This document shows positions 51,847 to 61,676 of a stretch of 64,000 nucleotides of DNA, in pieces. The notes beneath the pieces were generated by a model. That model did not search any database. It was not told the DNA's origin and was given only the letters and a program-made list of their open reading frames with translations. Within the stretch, counting starts at the first letter, position 1, and every line of letters begins with the position of its first letter. The DNA is from Chryseobacterium cucumeris (GTDB lineage: Bacteria > Bacteroidota > Bacteroidia > Flavobacteriales > Weeksellaceae). The DNA is taken from NCBI RefSeq assembly GCF_001593385.1, contig NZ_LUVZ01000047.1, positions 1-64,000 of the forward strand, written 5' to 3'. The position numbers and the translations under genes were made by a program.

Positions 51847-53214
51847 TTATTTTGTTAAGGATTGTTTCTTCCAGTTAGACTTAAAGTTACAGGTATCGTA
51901 ACGTCCGTCAATTGAAATAAAGGTTGTCGGTAACTTTGAGTTGACAAACTTTTCAACCATTTCACTTTTCTTTTTATTCAGCGCCATCTGCTTGATTCTG
52001 CTGAAATCTGTTTCCAGAGTAATCTGGTGAGAAGGAATCACATCTTCAACTTTGATGATCTTGATTTGTTTTCTCTTATTCTCTTCGTCTTCAAAAGCAG
52101 TAGTGATATCACCTTTGTTTAATCCTGCCAATTCGTAACTGATTGTTCCAGGGATACTTTCTCTTTCAATTTTATCAGAGCCATCAGCTCCAGGAATGAT
52201 CCCAGCATTGAATTTTGTTCTTTTATCGTCAGAGAATTTAAAAGCAGCATCTTTAAACGTCATTTTACCATCAACGATAAGACCTCTTATACTGTCTAAT
52301 TTTGCTTTTGCTGTTTTGATCTCATCATCAGTAGGTACTGCTTTTAACAAGATATGTCTCGCATCATATACTTTACCAGATCTTTTCACTAACTGAATAA
52401 TATGGAATCCGAATTCAGATTCAATAGGATCTGAAATTTCATTTTCCTGAAGGTTCAATGCTGCAGCTTCAAATGGCTTTACCATCTGTCCTTTATTGAT
52501 ATTTTTATATAATCCTCCATTAGCGGCAGATCCTTCATCTTCAGAATAGATTCTTGCCTGGCTTTCAAAAGTTTCCCCTCCGATAATATCCTGCTTGATT
52601 TTTTTCAACCTGTTGATAAGCTCTTGTTTGTGAGCTTCTGTAAGTGACGGGTAGATCATAATCTGAGCTAAAGTAACTTCATCTTTTACCTGTGGCAGCT
52701 GTGTTTTATACATATTGTAAAAATCAGTTACCTCATTAGGAGTTACGTCCGCTTTATCAGTTATTCTCTGGTACTTTGCCTGTCCGTAATACTGGTCTGT
52801 ATCAATTTTTTCAATAGCATTTTTCAGTTCATAAGCATTTCTGAACTTATAAGCTGCAAGCATTGTTTTTTCATCCGGAAATTGAGAAAGCATCTGACGG
52901 TATTTTGCATTAGCCTGTTCTTTGATTGCTGCAGAACGATTTTCAATTAAGGTATCTTTTTTTGCTTCGTATACAAGAAGCTTATTGCTGATAAGGTTTT
53001 CCAGGAACTCACATTTGTCTGTGTTGGCAGCTCCCTGTTGTTTACCATAATTCATCTGCTCGATTACATCAGATTCCAATACAATCTCATCCCCGATAAC
53101 AGCTGCAATACCATCCACCAAATCTCCTTGTTTTAGCTGGGCATTCATCATATTTGAAGAGAATATCATGATGAAAATCCCAAGAAGAAAAGTGATTTTT
53201 AGTTTATTTGTCAT
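51847..53214 (-). CDS. SurA-like periplasmic peptidyl-prolyl isomerase
   Basis: 455 residues with a signal peptide ending SNMMNAQ. A SurA_N-like helical region (DGIAAVIGDEIVLESDVIEQ) is followed by two parvulin domains (TLAQIMIYPSLTEAHKQELI and FGFHIIQLVKRSGKVYDARHILLKA). It helps fold outer-membrane proteins in the periplasm. It is the last gene of the minus-strand group that includes the PfkB, GldD and MutY genes. Confidence 0.9.
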   Translation of the reverse strand: MTNKLKITFLLGIFIMIFSSNMMNAQLKQGDLVDGIAAVIGDEIVLESDVIEQMNYGKQQGAANTDKCEFLENLISNKLLVYEAKKDTLIENRSAAIKEQANAKYRQMLSQFPDEKTMLAAYKFRNAYELKNAIEKIDTDQYYGQAKYQRITDKADVTPNEVTDFYNMYKTQLPQVKDEVTLAQIMIYPSLTEAHKQELINRLKKIKQDIIGGETFESQARIYSEDEGSAANGGLYKNINKGQMVKPFEAAALNLQENEISDPIESEFGFHIIQLVKRSGKVYDARHILLKAVPTDDEIKTAKAKLDSIRGLIVDGKMTFKDAAFKFSDDKRTKFNAGIIPGADGSDKIERESIPGTISYELAGLNKGDITTAFEDEENKRKQIKIIKVEDVIPSHQITLETDFSRIKQMALNKKKSEMVEKFVNSKLPTTFISIDGRYDTCNFKSNWKKQSLTK

Positions 53215-53300
53215 TTTACTATTTTAACAAGTTGCAAATTTAGAATTCTTAACGAATTTCACTCAATTTTTTATTATAAATATTTCTTAAAAAGACTTAT

Positions 53301-54224
53301 TTACTGCAGTTCAACATCAAATGTCGTTAATTCTTTGAATTGTCTCAATCTGCTGAACATATCTGCTTCGTTTACTTCTTCTATTCTTTCTGTTCCGAAT
53401 TTCTCTACGGTGAATGAAGCCATTGCAGATCCTACGATAAGAGCAGATTTCATCGTTTCGAAATCAATTTTTCCTTTTTTAGCAAGATATGCCGCAAAAC
53501 CTCCTGCAAAAGTATCTCCAGCTCCTGTCGGATCGAAAACATCTTCCAGTGGAAGTGCCGGGATAGCAAATACTTTATTATCATGGAAAAGTAGAGCTCC
53601 GTGCTCTCCTTTTTTAATGATCACATATTCAGGACCCATTGTGTGGATCTTTTTAGCTGCTTTCACTAAAGAATATTCTCCCGAAAGCTGTCTTGCCTCT
53701 TCATCATTGATGGTAATAACATCTGTTTTAGCAATCATATCCATTAAGATATCCCATGCAGAATCCATCCAGAAGTTCATGGTATCAAGGATAACCAGCT
53801 TAGGACGGTTGTTCATTTTTTCAAGTACAGATAACTGAACTCCAGGGTGTAGGTTTCCAAGTAGTAAAATTTCGGCATCCTGCATTGAATCCGGGATTTT
53901 CGGATCAAAGTTCTCCAACACGTTTACTTCTGTAGCCAAAGTATCTCTTGTATTCAGATCGTTGTGGTATTTTCCGGACCAGAAGAATGTTTTTCCTTCT
54001 TTCACAATTTCAATTCCTTCGATGTTTACCTCTCTGTTTGTGAACATATCAAGATGTTCCTGTGGAAAGTCTCCTCCTACTACAGAAACAATTCCGGATT
54101 TAACGCCTAAAATTGATGAAGTGATCCCGATATAAGTGGCTGCACCTCCTAAAATTTTGTCCGTTTTACCAAATGGTGTTTCAATTGCATCAAATGCAAC
54201 ACTTCCTACAACTAAAAGTTTCAT
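53301..54224 (-). CDS. PfkB-family sugar/nucleoside kinase
   Basis: 307 residues. VVGSVAFDAIETPFG at the start, GGAATYIGITSSILG, and the PfkB second signature DPTGAGDTFAGGFAAYLA with the catalytic Asp. The substrate, a ribose- or adenosine-like compound, cannot be read. It lies 86 bp upstream of the SurA-like gene and 27 bp after gldD. Confidence 0.9.
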   Translation of the reverse strand: MKLLVVGSVAFDAIETPFGKTDKILGGAATYIGITSSILGVKSGIVSVVGGDFPQEHLDMFTNREVNIEGIEIVKEGKTFFWSGKYHNDLNTRDTLATEVNVLENFDPKIPDSMQDAEILLLGNLHPGVQLSVLEKMNNRPKLVILDTMNFWMDSAWDILMDMIAKTDVITINDEEARQLSGEYSLVKAAKKIHTMGPEYVIIKKGEHGALLFHDNKVFAIPALPLEDVFDPTGAGDTFAGGFAAYLAKKGKIDFETMKSALIVGSAMASFTVEKFGTERIEEVNEADMFSRLRQFKELTTFDVELQ

Positions 54225-54251
54225 ATATTTTTCAATGTATATTAAAAGTAA

Positions 54252-54809
54252 TTATTTTTTCCATTCAAAAGTGTCCAGCAGATGTTTCATATCATTTTTG
54301 ATATAGTTCACTGCAGGCGCAAGAGAGTCCGGTTTCGGTCTCGTATTAAAGTATAAGTAAGCAGTCACGAAGTGTTTCGTACTGTCTGTAATGTAAAACT
54401 GAAGATTGGAAGCACTCTGCCCTTTCAATTCATAGAAGTTCCCATATACTTTCTTTTCAGGGTATTCAAAGGATTTTGTATCTATGGAACTGGCTTTGAT
54501 GGTATGTTCATATACCATTTTTTCAGCTTCCTTAATATGGTCAGCAAAGTCGTTTTGTATAGGGTAATAGGTAATGAAAAGCTTAGCTTTCATTTTTGGA
54601 TAGTTCAGATAGAACCAACAAGGTTTCTTCGCTGGAGCAATCGAAGCAAAGTCCGAATACTCAAAGGTATAGGCGCAATCGTTTTCAAACTTCTGGTATT
54701 TCGGTGCGGGATATTCAAGACGCAGTTCTCCATAAGGTTTTGGTGAAGGGTCTTTTCCACATGAAATTAAAAGCAGTGATACAAAAATAAAAATGACTTT
54801 TTTAATCAT
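54252..54809 (-). CDS. gldD: Gliding motility lipoprotein GldD
   Basis: 185 residues from the ATG at 54809. A lipoprotein signal ends at LLISC, followed by GKDPSPKPYGELRLEYP, the family's conserved start. CAYTFEYSDFASIAP, KPCWFYLNYPKMKAKLF and ITYYPIQNDF are also characteristic. GldD is one of the proteins needed for gliding and type IX secretion in flavobacteria. It lies between mutY and the PfkB gene; its usual neighbour gldE is not present here. Confidence 0.93.
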   Translation of the reverse strand: MIKKVIFIFVSLLLISCGKDPSPKPYGELRLEYPAPKYQKFENDCAYTFEYSDFASIAPAKKPCWFYLNYPKMKAKLFITYYPIQNDFADHIKEAEKMVYEHTIKASSIDTKSFEYPEKKVYGNFYELKGQSASNLQFYITDSTKHFVTAYLYFNTRPKPDSLAPAVNYIKNDMKHLLDTFEWKK

Positions 54810-54853
54810 TTTGCAAAAGTACAAATTAGATTTCAGATTTCGGAAGACAAATT

Positions 54854-55888
54854 TCAGTCTTTCAGTGCGTTTTGAATGTAAATTTCCAAAGGCTTCGGAA
54901 AGGATTTTTCATGAGAGCTTTCAAGGTCTGTAATCAGGTATTGATTTTCAGCGATAAAATCATTCCATTGTTTTTCTGAAGTAACCTCAACATTCCAAAT
55001 TTCGATGCTTAAATTCTTATGAGTCAGTTTATGGGTAACTGTTTTTGAACCTGTAATGAAGGGTTCCATATCGGAAGGAATAGCTGTGGGAAACTCAAAT
55101 AATTTCTTCCATATGAAGTCATCTGCTCTCTGACGGATCAGAAATTGTCCTTTTCTATGAACAAAATAATAGGTCAAAGCAAGATCTTCTGCTTTTACTT
55201 TTTTCGTTTTTACAGGATAATCTGAAATTTTTTGCATGGAAAATGCCAGACAATCTTCATTTACAGGGCATTCTCCGCACAACGGATTTTTGGGTTTACA
55301 GATTTCCGAGCCGATATCCATCATAGCCTGATTAAAGTCTCCTACATTTTCCGGCATTACCAAGGCGGCCAGTTCAGAAAAATAGGTAAACGCTCTTGAA
55401 TTTGAAATATCGAAGTCATCGGCAAAAAGACGGCTCAAAACGCGGTAGAAATTTCCGTCAACAGCAGGCATTCTTCCACCGAAACAAATGCTTGAAACAG
55501 CTGCTGCAGTATATTTTCCTACTCCTTTCAGTTTTAAAATTTCTTCATATTCGTGAGGAAAGACACCCTGATAATCGTTCATGATCTGCTGGGCCGCTTT
55601 ATGAATATTGATGGCTCTTGAATAATATCCCAATCCTTTCCAATAGAGTAAAACTTCATTTTCTTCAGCTTCCGCCAATGTTTTTACATCGGGAAATCGT
55701 TTAATGAAATTATTATAATGATTCAATCCCTGATTAATTCTCGTCTGTTGAAATACGATTTCACAGATCCAGATTTTGTACGGATCTTTTGTCTGTCTGA
55801 AAGGCAGATCTCTTGCATTATTTTTGTACCACTCCAAAAGCTTGTTTCCTATATGAAGGAACTCTGAACCTGTTCTATTTTTTTCCAA
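54854..55888 (-). CDS. mutY: A/G-specific adenine glycosylase
   Basis: 344 residues; the start is TTG at 55888. IWICEIVFQQTRINQGL carries the catalytic Glu, LKGVGKYTAAAVSSICFG is the helix-hairpin-helix, followed by AVDGNFYRVLSR with the catalytic Asp. CKPKNPLCGECPVNEDCLAF holds the 4Fe-4S cysteines (C-x6-C-x2-C-x5-C). A NUDIX-like 8-oxoG-recognising domain forms the C-terminus. It removes A opposite 8-oxoG in DNA repair. It is 44 bp upstream of gldD. Confidence 0.95.
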   Translation of the reverse strand: MEKNRTGSEFLHIGNKLLEWYKNNARDLPFRQTKDPYKIWICEIVFQQTRINQGLNHYNNFIKRFPDVKTLAEAEENEVLLYWKGLGYYSRAINIHKAAQQIMNDYQGVFPHEYEEILKLKGVGKYTAAAVSSICFGGRMPAVDGNFYRVLSRLFADDFDISNSRAFTYFSELAALVMPENVGDFNQAMMDIGSEICKPKNPLCGECPVNEDCLAFSMQKISDYPVKTKKVKAEDLALTYYFVHRKGQFLIRQRADDFIWKKLFEFPTAIPSDMEPFITGSKTVTHKLTHKNLSIEIWNVEVTSEKQWNDFIAENQYLITDLESSHEKSFPKPLEIYIQNALKD

Positions 55889-56142
55889 AAACCAATCTTA
55901 TTTTAATCATTGAAGAGATGATCTTCTCTTCATCCTGAACATTGTTTCTATGCTGCAAAGATAGGTTTATTTTATTTTTCCTGTTTTTGATGTTGAAGGA
56001 GTTTTTTTGTGAATCTGTTATTGTATAAATTTATTTTTTTTCTCTTATCTCCTCATACTTACTTGAATATCAAAAAAAATATAAACATCATGAAGTTAAA
56101 AAGGATTTCATCAGTTGCTAATCATATTTCATCTATTATAAA

Positions 56143-57084
56143 TTATTTTTTCTTTAGTTCGTGCTGTTCCGAAGAACTTTCCCAAGTAGTATTAGAATTA
56201 AGTTTATATTTATTTATATTAATATGACAACATCCTATAATACTTTGTGTTGTAATTGTTTTGTTTACTAAATCAATATTTTCTGCTAAAATTCCATGCT
56301 GTAAAGGGAAAGATGCTAAAGCAGAAAAATTTCCGTTTTTATCTTGAAGATAATATTCATACAACTTTTCGACGCCTCCCTGATCCCAAACAATTGCAAA
56401 ATCTTCTAAGCCGTCAAAATTAAAATCTTTTACAAAAAAGTTGGTACACGGCAAATCTTGATAAGATGTCCATGAATTTGGTTCATAATGAATCTCCTGT
56501 GATTTGCCGTTCTTTTTATTTGTTACAATAATCCACGCTGAAGTTGGATATTTTTGTTCCTTCTCATTTTTATATTCTTCGGCTTCTAAAATAAATTTAT
56601 ACTTATTTGACAGGTTTTTAAACTCACATGATTTAGTACTTGGCTGACAGGTTTTATTCTTAATGCTTGTTAATTTTTTTTCTATTATAAAAAGGTTGGA
56701 TTCATATGTATTTAATTGGAATGATATAATTCCTTTATTCTTATCAACCCATCTTATAATGTAATAAAAAGATTCTTTTTTATCTCCATACAAAAATATT
56801 TTATCTCCTTTTTCTTTTTTATGATCAATACTAAAAGTGGTATCTTCCATAGGAGTATGATCGTAAATTTTATCTTTATTTATTTCGAAAAATTGATCTC
56901 CATTATTACAATAGTAATATTCATTGTTTTCTTTATTAATGAGATACCATTTACTATTATATAAATCACTGGCAATATTTTCAGAATAACCTTCATTCAT
57001 TTGTTTTTCTTCTTTAGACTGACAGGAGATTATTATAGAAGTAAATAATGTTATGTATGATAATTTATTTATTATATTTTTCAT
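56143..57084 (-). CDS. Lipoprotein, probable immunity protein of the adjacent effector
   Basis: 313 residues. A lipoprotein signal ends at IIISC, followed by QSKEEKQMNEGYSE. The C-terminal half has NFFVKDFNFDGLEDFAIVWD and KLYEYYLQDKNGNFSAL, an FG-GAP-like or XAC2610-like pattern. It begins 3 bp after the stop of the effector gene (57088), so it is co-translated with it. A surface or periplasmic anchor would place it where a peptidoglycan-attacking effector acts, which suggests immunity. This is inferred from position and localisation only. Confidence 0.55.
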   Translation of the reverse strand: MKNIINKLSYITLFTSIIISCQSKEEKQMNEGYSENIASDLYNSKWYLINKENNEYYYCNNGDQFFEINKDKIYDHTPMEDTTFSIDHKKEKGDKIFLYGDKKESFYYIIRWVDKNKGIISFQLNTYESNLFIIEKKLTSIKNKTCQPSTKSCEFKNLSNKYKFILEAEEYKNEKEQKYPTSAWIIVTNKKNGKSQEIHYEPNSWTSYQDLPCTNFFVKDFNFDGLEDFAIVWDQGGVEKLYEYYLQDKNGNFSALASFPLQHGILAENIDLVNKTITTQSIIGCCHININKYKLNSNTTWESSSEQHELKKK

Positions 57085-57087
57085 TCT

Positions 57088-59562
57088 TTAATTATTTTTT
57101 CTTATTTGAGTAACTGTATAAAAATGGCCATTATAAACTGTCTTTCCCTTTAAAGAGTAATTTGTTGGATCGAAATACAAACGATTATCATCACTCGCCC
57201 CTTTATCTTTATTACTCGTACCAACATCGTAAAAAATATAATAACATTTAATACCATCACATTTTCTTCCAACAATAACTACAAAATGATCAGTAGAATG
57301 ATCAGCGTTATTATTAATTTTGTAACCTAATCCATGATCCACTCCCACTTGTACTGGATGTCCTTTTTCCAACTCAGCATCTAGATATAAAACAGCTTCT
57401 TTTGAAATTTGAGTATTAATATCTAACTGTGTATGAGTATTATTTTCTATTGCTATTTGATATAAGTGAGATAATGAAGTAGCTCTAAGTCCACTATTAA
57501 TCAATATATCATCACAAGTCTTTTTACAAGCTACCATTTGTTTATCACGTCCTCCCCACTTAGAGTCAAATTGTGTTTGCCATTTTATTTTATCTCTCAA
57601 ATCAATTTCTGATTTGCCACAGGATAATTCTATTTGATTATTCTTTTGGGAAGTTTCTTCACAGCAATCATGTCCGAACTCTTTTAAAAAATCTTTTTTT
57701 AAATGTAAAGGGCTTTTACCAGATAATTCTTCTTGATAAAATCTAGTATATAACTCCAATGCTTTTTCCATTGTTTCAATAGGTTGTCCATATCTTCCAG
57801 GAGGTAAACTCGCCCATTCATAACTTCCATATTTTTCAGTAGCACCTTGTATATCTCCTTTCATTATCAAATCTAACATACCTGCTCGTTTATGTTTAAA
57901 AAGTACCAGGCAAAATTTATCTTGATTTTCGGGAGAAAAGTCTTTTATTTTATATATAGTTCTTTTCTTTATCATTTCATTATCATTCCAAGTATATCCC
58001 ATTACTTGGTACGCACCTGTTGCCGAACTATATACCTTTTCTCCATTTTTTTTTGTGTACCAAAGAATTTTAATATCAGGGTGAGTAATCATACCTTTGT
58101 TATAAGGTGGGTCAGTGAAATGACTACCTCCAAATAATTTAGTGTAACCACCTTCAAAATCATTGGTAATATAGACAACTTCCATCTTTTTCTTTTCCTT
58201 ATTATATTTTTGAGATTTAATTATTTCTCCCGTACCTTCACCAACTCTAAGCATCCTCATATAAGCTCTTACCCTAGCTTCGCATTCGCACACTTTTTTG
58301 CCAGTTGATTTCCCTTGCACAGGCTGCTTCTGCACCACCACCGCACTCTTCACCTTCTCCACCTGCATCAGGCCTTCCGAATTTACCCCAAATTTCTGAG
58401 ATTCTGCAGAAAGATCTTTGGAGATAATTTCTATAAAATAGTTTTGTGTATAGAAATTCGAATTGCCGATAGGAAAGCCTATTCCTTTTTCAGAACTCAC
58501 TTTTGTAATGATAAATCCTGAGGTATCGTATACATCGGCAGGAATTTTAATCATTGCACTTCTATAAACTTCATGAGTGGATGTGGAATCATATTTCCAG
58601 ATGACATACTGAATGTGTTTTTCCACCATATTCTTGGAGTGAATTCTGACCCTAACTTTATCTCCTACCGCTACTTTGGAAAGCTCTTTTCCTGTATCAT
58701 CAATGAAAACAGCTTCTATAATATTACCTTTAGGATCCGGCTGTTTGGGACCACCTTCTGGTCCGACAAGGAATTTTGGTGTGTGTTTCTCAGGCTGCGG
58801 CTTAGGTTTGGGGTGATTTTGAGGCTGACCTTTATAATCCGGATTGGCTACATCTACATTCACCTGGCTGGCTCCCTGAATTTTCCCGGAGTAGGTAGCC
58901 GTAATATAATATTCATGACTGGCGCCTTCATTTCTGTCACCTTTCATCAGAAACTGATCGGCCATCTGACGAAGGATTTTTTCATCAGACATTAAATGAA
59001 TAGATACTTCCGCAATTCCTTTTTCATTGACGCGAGCCTTGTAGCTGCGGGTGTGACGGTTGTTTTTGTTAATACTGGCATCGTGCCCTTTTCCAGGAGC
59101 GTCATCTTCCCAAAGGTGAAACTCAATTTCTTTATTAAACATCGCAATACAATGAGCCTGTGCAATAAGAGTATCACGGTAGCTGGCTTTATTGACGTCT
59201 TTTGCTCCTCTGTTGAAGAGGACTACTTTATCAATCTTTGGAACTTTGTTGCTGATAGGAACAATTATAAGGCTGTCAGCCAGTTCCTTGGTAACGGGAA
59301 GGCCGGGTAAAATCCCTTTTTTAATTTCATACACCTTCATTTGAAATTCTACTCCCAGCGCTATTTCTCCAAAGTTGTATGTCACTTTTTCACCGGTTTT
59401 TGGTTTTCCGGTGATGTCTTTCCAGCTTCCGTTTTTCTGTTTCTTATAAAGATACCATTCAAAGTCTCCATTCAGTACAAATGAAAGTCCTGAAGGCTTT
59501 ATTTCGTAGGAACATGTTGTTCCAACCCGAGGATTCTGATCCCCGGCAATATTCCCTGTCAT
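57088..59562 (-). CDS. Large effector-like protein: muramidase plus C39-like peptidase
   Basis: 824 residues, no signal peptide. Residues 1-400 are repeated beta-rich modules (NPRVGTTCSYEIKPSGL, KIDKVVLFNRGAKDVN) with a Pro/Lys linker (247-275), a possible carrier or docking region. Residues 425-615 match a lambda-endolysin/GH104-like muramidase: VGEGTGE with E442, LFGGSHFTD, SSATGAYQVMGYTW, DFSPENQDKF and EWASLPPGRYGQP. Residues 660-824 resemble a C39-like cysteine peptidase: TQFDSKWGG, MVACKKTCDD (C679/C683), STDHFVVIVG (H759) and YYIFYDVGT. It lies three genes from tssC, so a T6SS effector that attacks peptidoglycan is likely. Confidence 0.7.
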   Translation of the reverse strand: MTGNIAGDQNPRVGTTCSYEIKPSGLSFVLNGDFEWYLYKKQKNGSWKDITGKPKTGEKVTYNFGEIALGVEFQMKVYEIKKGILPGLPVTKELADSLIIVPISNKVPKIDKVVLFNRGAKDVNKASYRDTLIAQAHCIAMFNKEIEFHLWEDDAPGKGHDASINKNNRHTRSYKARVNEKGIAEVSIHLMSDEKILRQMADQFLMKGDRNEGASHEYYITATYSGKIQGASQVNVDVANPDYKGQPQNHPKPKPQPEKHTPKFLVGPEGGPKQPDPKGNIIEAVFIDDTGKELSKVAVGDKVRVRIHSKNMVEKHIQYVIWKYDSTSTHEVYRSAMIKIPADVYDTSGFIITKVSSEKGIGFPIGNSNFYTQNYFIEIISKDLSAESQKFGVNSEGLMQVEKVKSAVVVQKQPVQGKSTGKKVCECEARVRAYMRMLRVGEGTGEIIKSQKYNKEKKKMEVVYITNDFEGGYTKLFGGSHFTDPPYNKGMITHPDIKILWYTKKNGEKVYSSATGAYQVMGYTWNDNEMIKKRTIYKIKDFSPENQDKFCLVLFKHKRAGMLDLIMKGDIQGATEKYGSYEWASLPPGRYGQPIETMEKALELYTRFYQEELSGKSPLHLKKDFLKEFGHDCCEETSQKNNQIELSCGKSEIDLRDKIKWQTQFDSKWGGRDKQMVACKKTCDDILINSGLRATSLSHLYQIAIENNTHTQLDINTQISKEAVLYLDAELEKGHPVQVGVDHGLGYKINNNADHSTDHFVVIVGRKCDGIKCYYIFYDVGTSNKDKGASDDNRLYFDPTNYSLKGKTVYNGHFYTVTQIRKNN

Positions 59563-59757
59563 GGCTGATAGAATTTAACGAACTCCCAGTCGGAAGCTAT
59601 TTAGACAGGTACTACTTTTCAGATTAAATGGTTGGAGACGATAGAGGGAGATATCCTCATACAGGGTTACATTCTTTTTCATTTTGTCTTTGTGTTTGTT
59701 CAAAAACAAAAGTAAAAAAAATCATGACATAGTGATATAAAAAACTTGAATTTAAAG

Positions 59758-60228
59758 TTAATTTTTCTCAACTGAATATACCGGAGCCGCTTTTAACCAC
59801 TGATACTTAAGGTTTCTGTCTTTGGCTATAAAACGATACCCTTCAAGCTTCTTCAGATACACATACATAGAATCTGTATTTTTGATCTTTAATTTGTATT
59901 GAGATAAAAACAGCATTGGCATATCTACCGTAGAATCTCTTACTGTTTTCAATACTTTTCCGGATTTTACTTTATAGAGATAGAATGATTTTCCGCGGCC
60001 TTTTGAACTGTCTGCCAGTTTTACCTCTGAACTTGCAAGTACGAGTTCACTGCCATCAAAACATTCATCTCTGTTCATGATGTATGCTTTTCCTTCCTGG
60101 CGTTCCTGTGCGAAAAGATCATTTTCGTAAGTGCCTGGACTTTGGTATTTTTTTTCACAACTTATCAAAAGAAGTATTGATAACATTGGTAAACCAATGA
60201 TAAGTTTCTTATTCATATTCAATTTCAT
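59758..60228 (-). CDS. Lipoprotein between tssC and the effector gene
   Basis: 156 residues (152 from the second ATG at 60216). A lipoprotein signal ends at LLLISC, followed by EKKYQSPGTYENDLFAQ. SFYLYKVKSGKVLKTVRDST is a probable beta region. No named family is recognised. Bacteroidetes T6SS loci encode a lipoprotein subunit (TssQ), but I cannot confirm identity. It lies after the tssC terminator and 195 bp before the effector gene, all on the minus strand. Confidence 0.5.
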   Translation of the reverse strand: MKLNMNKKLIIGLPMLSILLLISCEKKYQSPGTYENDLFAQERQEGKAYIMNRDECFDGSELVLASSEVKLADSSKGRGKSFYLYKVKSGKVLKTVRDSTVDMPMLFLSQYKLKIKNTDSMYVYLKKLEGYRFIAKDRNLKYQWLKAAPVYSVEKN

Positions 60229-60244
60229 AGGTGTTGGTTGAAAA

Positions 60245-60272
60245 AAAACCGATGTAATATTGCATCGGTTTT
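60245..60272. terminator. Terminator after tssC
   Basis: AAAACCGATG (60245-60254) pairs with CATCGGTTTT (60263-60272). On the minus strand it is followed by T-rich sequence, 22 bases after the tssC stop. Confidence 0.75.
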
Positions 60273-60294
60273 TGTTATCTAAAGTACGTTTATG

Positions 60295-61656
60295 TTACTC
60301 CTGAGTATATTCTGCATCCCATTCGTTACCATCATCGCCTTTGTGCCCGTCCAATTTAATAACGAAACTTTTTGTAGGGAAATAAGGGGTCATACGGATA
60401 TCCAGCCATACTCTGTCTTTGTTTACTCTATCCTGCTCGAAACGAACAATTTTGAATTTCTCAATCAGCTTGTCCGGTCCTTTGATGTTATCCAGGAATG
60501 TTACAATCTGTCTTCTCAAATCATCCTCATTCTTAGCATTCCAGTTTTCGAAAGCTCTTCTATTAAGGAAATCAAGTAATACTTTAGTTACATAGTCGAA
60601 TACACGAACTACGGAATACGTCTGAAGACCGATGTTGTCTCCTGTAAATAAGGTCTTCGCTGAGAAAGCCATAATTTTTCCGTATTCGTTAACCATTGGT
60701 ACAAGACCCATTTTTTCCAACTGAGAAATTTCACTTTTCTTAAGCTCGAATTTTACAGCGTCTACTTCGTTGATATTACCATGTTTTTTACCTGCTGCTA
60801 CCTGAGACATCAGTGTTTTATGGATTTTTCCTGCTAATGAAGTGGAAGGCGGAAGTTCTACGTTTTCTTCTTCCCCTACTTCTTCAGCTTTACCACGTCC
60901 TACCAGCCAGTTACACGTCATGATAACGTTACTTCTGTGAAGCTCACCTCCTGTAAGATTGGCAGAGTGGAATAAATCTACCACGTCATCCGGCTTATCA
61001 AGGTTAGCGAAGTCTGTAACCATCATTACTTTGTTTTCGTTACAGATTTTTGCCCACTTCTCGATGACCTTGTTTGATCCTAAATATCCAGGTATGGCAA
61101 GGATTGAGTAGTTATCTCTAAGATCAAGACGGTCATAATAATTTTTGAATTCTTCAGAAATAGCATCAATGAACAGAGGATTATCCAGATCGGAAACCTG
61201 CTCAAGGCTTGCATTCACGATACTTACGTTATCCACTTTATCCAATTCCGTATTTTTGTAGAATTGGGCTACTGTTCTGTAGTTGGTTTCCAACATACGA
61301 ACGGCATCCAGTGTATTTTTTAAGTTTTTCTTTAAATTCTCGTCGGCCTGTTGTGCTTTACTTTTGCACGTATCAGCCATTTTATCAGCAGATTCGCTAC
61401 CTTCTAAAAGGTTTACCCAAAGGTTGATCTTCTGAAGAAGTTCTTTTCTTTCTTCTGCTTTATTGCTGTCATTCAGGAAGATTTCTTTTCTTGCCTTTCT
61501 TGTTGGGTTCATATTGGCAATACCGTCTACAACGGATTCAACAAAGCCAAATCCTCCCATTTTATTGAGCTCTGCAAGCGGGTTACCCTTCGGCTGCCCT
61601 GCGTGTTGCTGCTGACCCTGCTGCTGGCTTTCTTGTGCCTGTAATTTGCTATCCAT
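60295..61656 (-). CDS. tssC: T6SS-iii sheath large subunit TssC
   Basis: 453 residues. It starts with a Gln-rich stretch, then GNPLAELNKMGGFGFVESVV. Recognisable TssC features are RLDLRDNYSILAIPGYLGS, RSNVIMTCNWLVGRGKAEE and DIRMTPYFPTKSFVIKLDGH, the last near the C-terminus. It forms the contractile sheath with TssB. It begins 20 bp after tssB and ends before a terminator. Confidence 0.9.
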   Translation of the reverse strand: MDSKLQAQESQQQGQQQHAGQPKGNPLAELNKMGGFGFVESVVDGIANMNPTRKARKEIFLNDSNKAEERKELLQKINLWVNLLEGSESADKMADTCKSKAQQADENLKKNLKNTLDAVRMLETNYRTVAQFYKNTELDKVDNVSIVNASLEQVSDLDNPLFIDAISEEFKNYYDRLDLRDNYSILAIPGYLGSNKVIEKWAKICNENKVMMVTDFANLDKPDDVVDLFHSANLTGGELHRSNVIMTCNWLVGRGKAEEVGEEENVELPPSTSLAGKIHKTLMSQVAAGKKHGNINEVDAVKFELKKSEISQLEKMGLVPMVNEYGKIMAFSAKTLFTGDNIGLQTYSVVRVFDYVTKVLLDFLNRRAFENWNAKNEDDLRRQIVTFLDNIKGPDKLIEKFKIVRFEQDRVNKDRVWLDIRMTPYFPTKSFVIKLDGHKGDDGNEWDAEYTQE

Positions 61657-61676
61657 GATTTAATGTAAGTCTTTAA

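Noticed and set aside
56009-56227. Plus-strand frame upstream of the immunity-like lipoprotein's end
   Set aside because: It overlaps the end of the lipoprotein gene and is a Leu/Phe/Ile-rich chance frame in AT-rich DNA.
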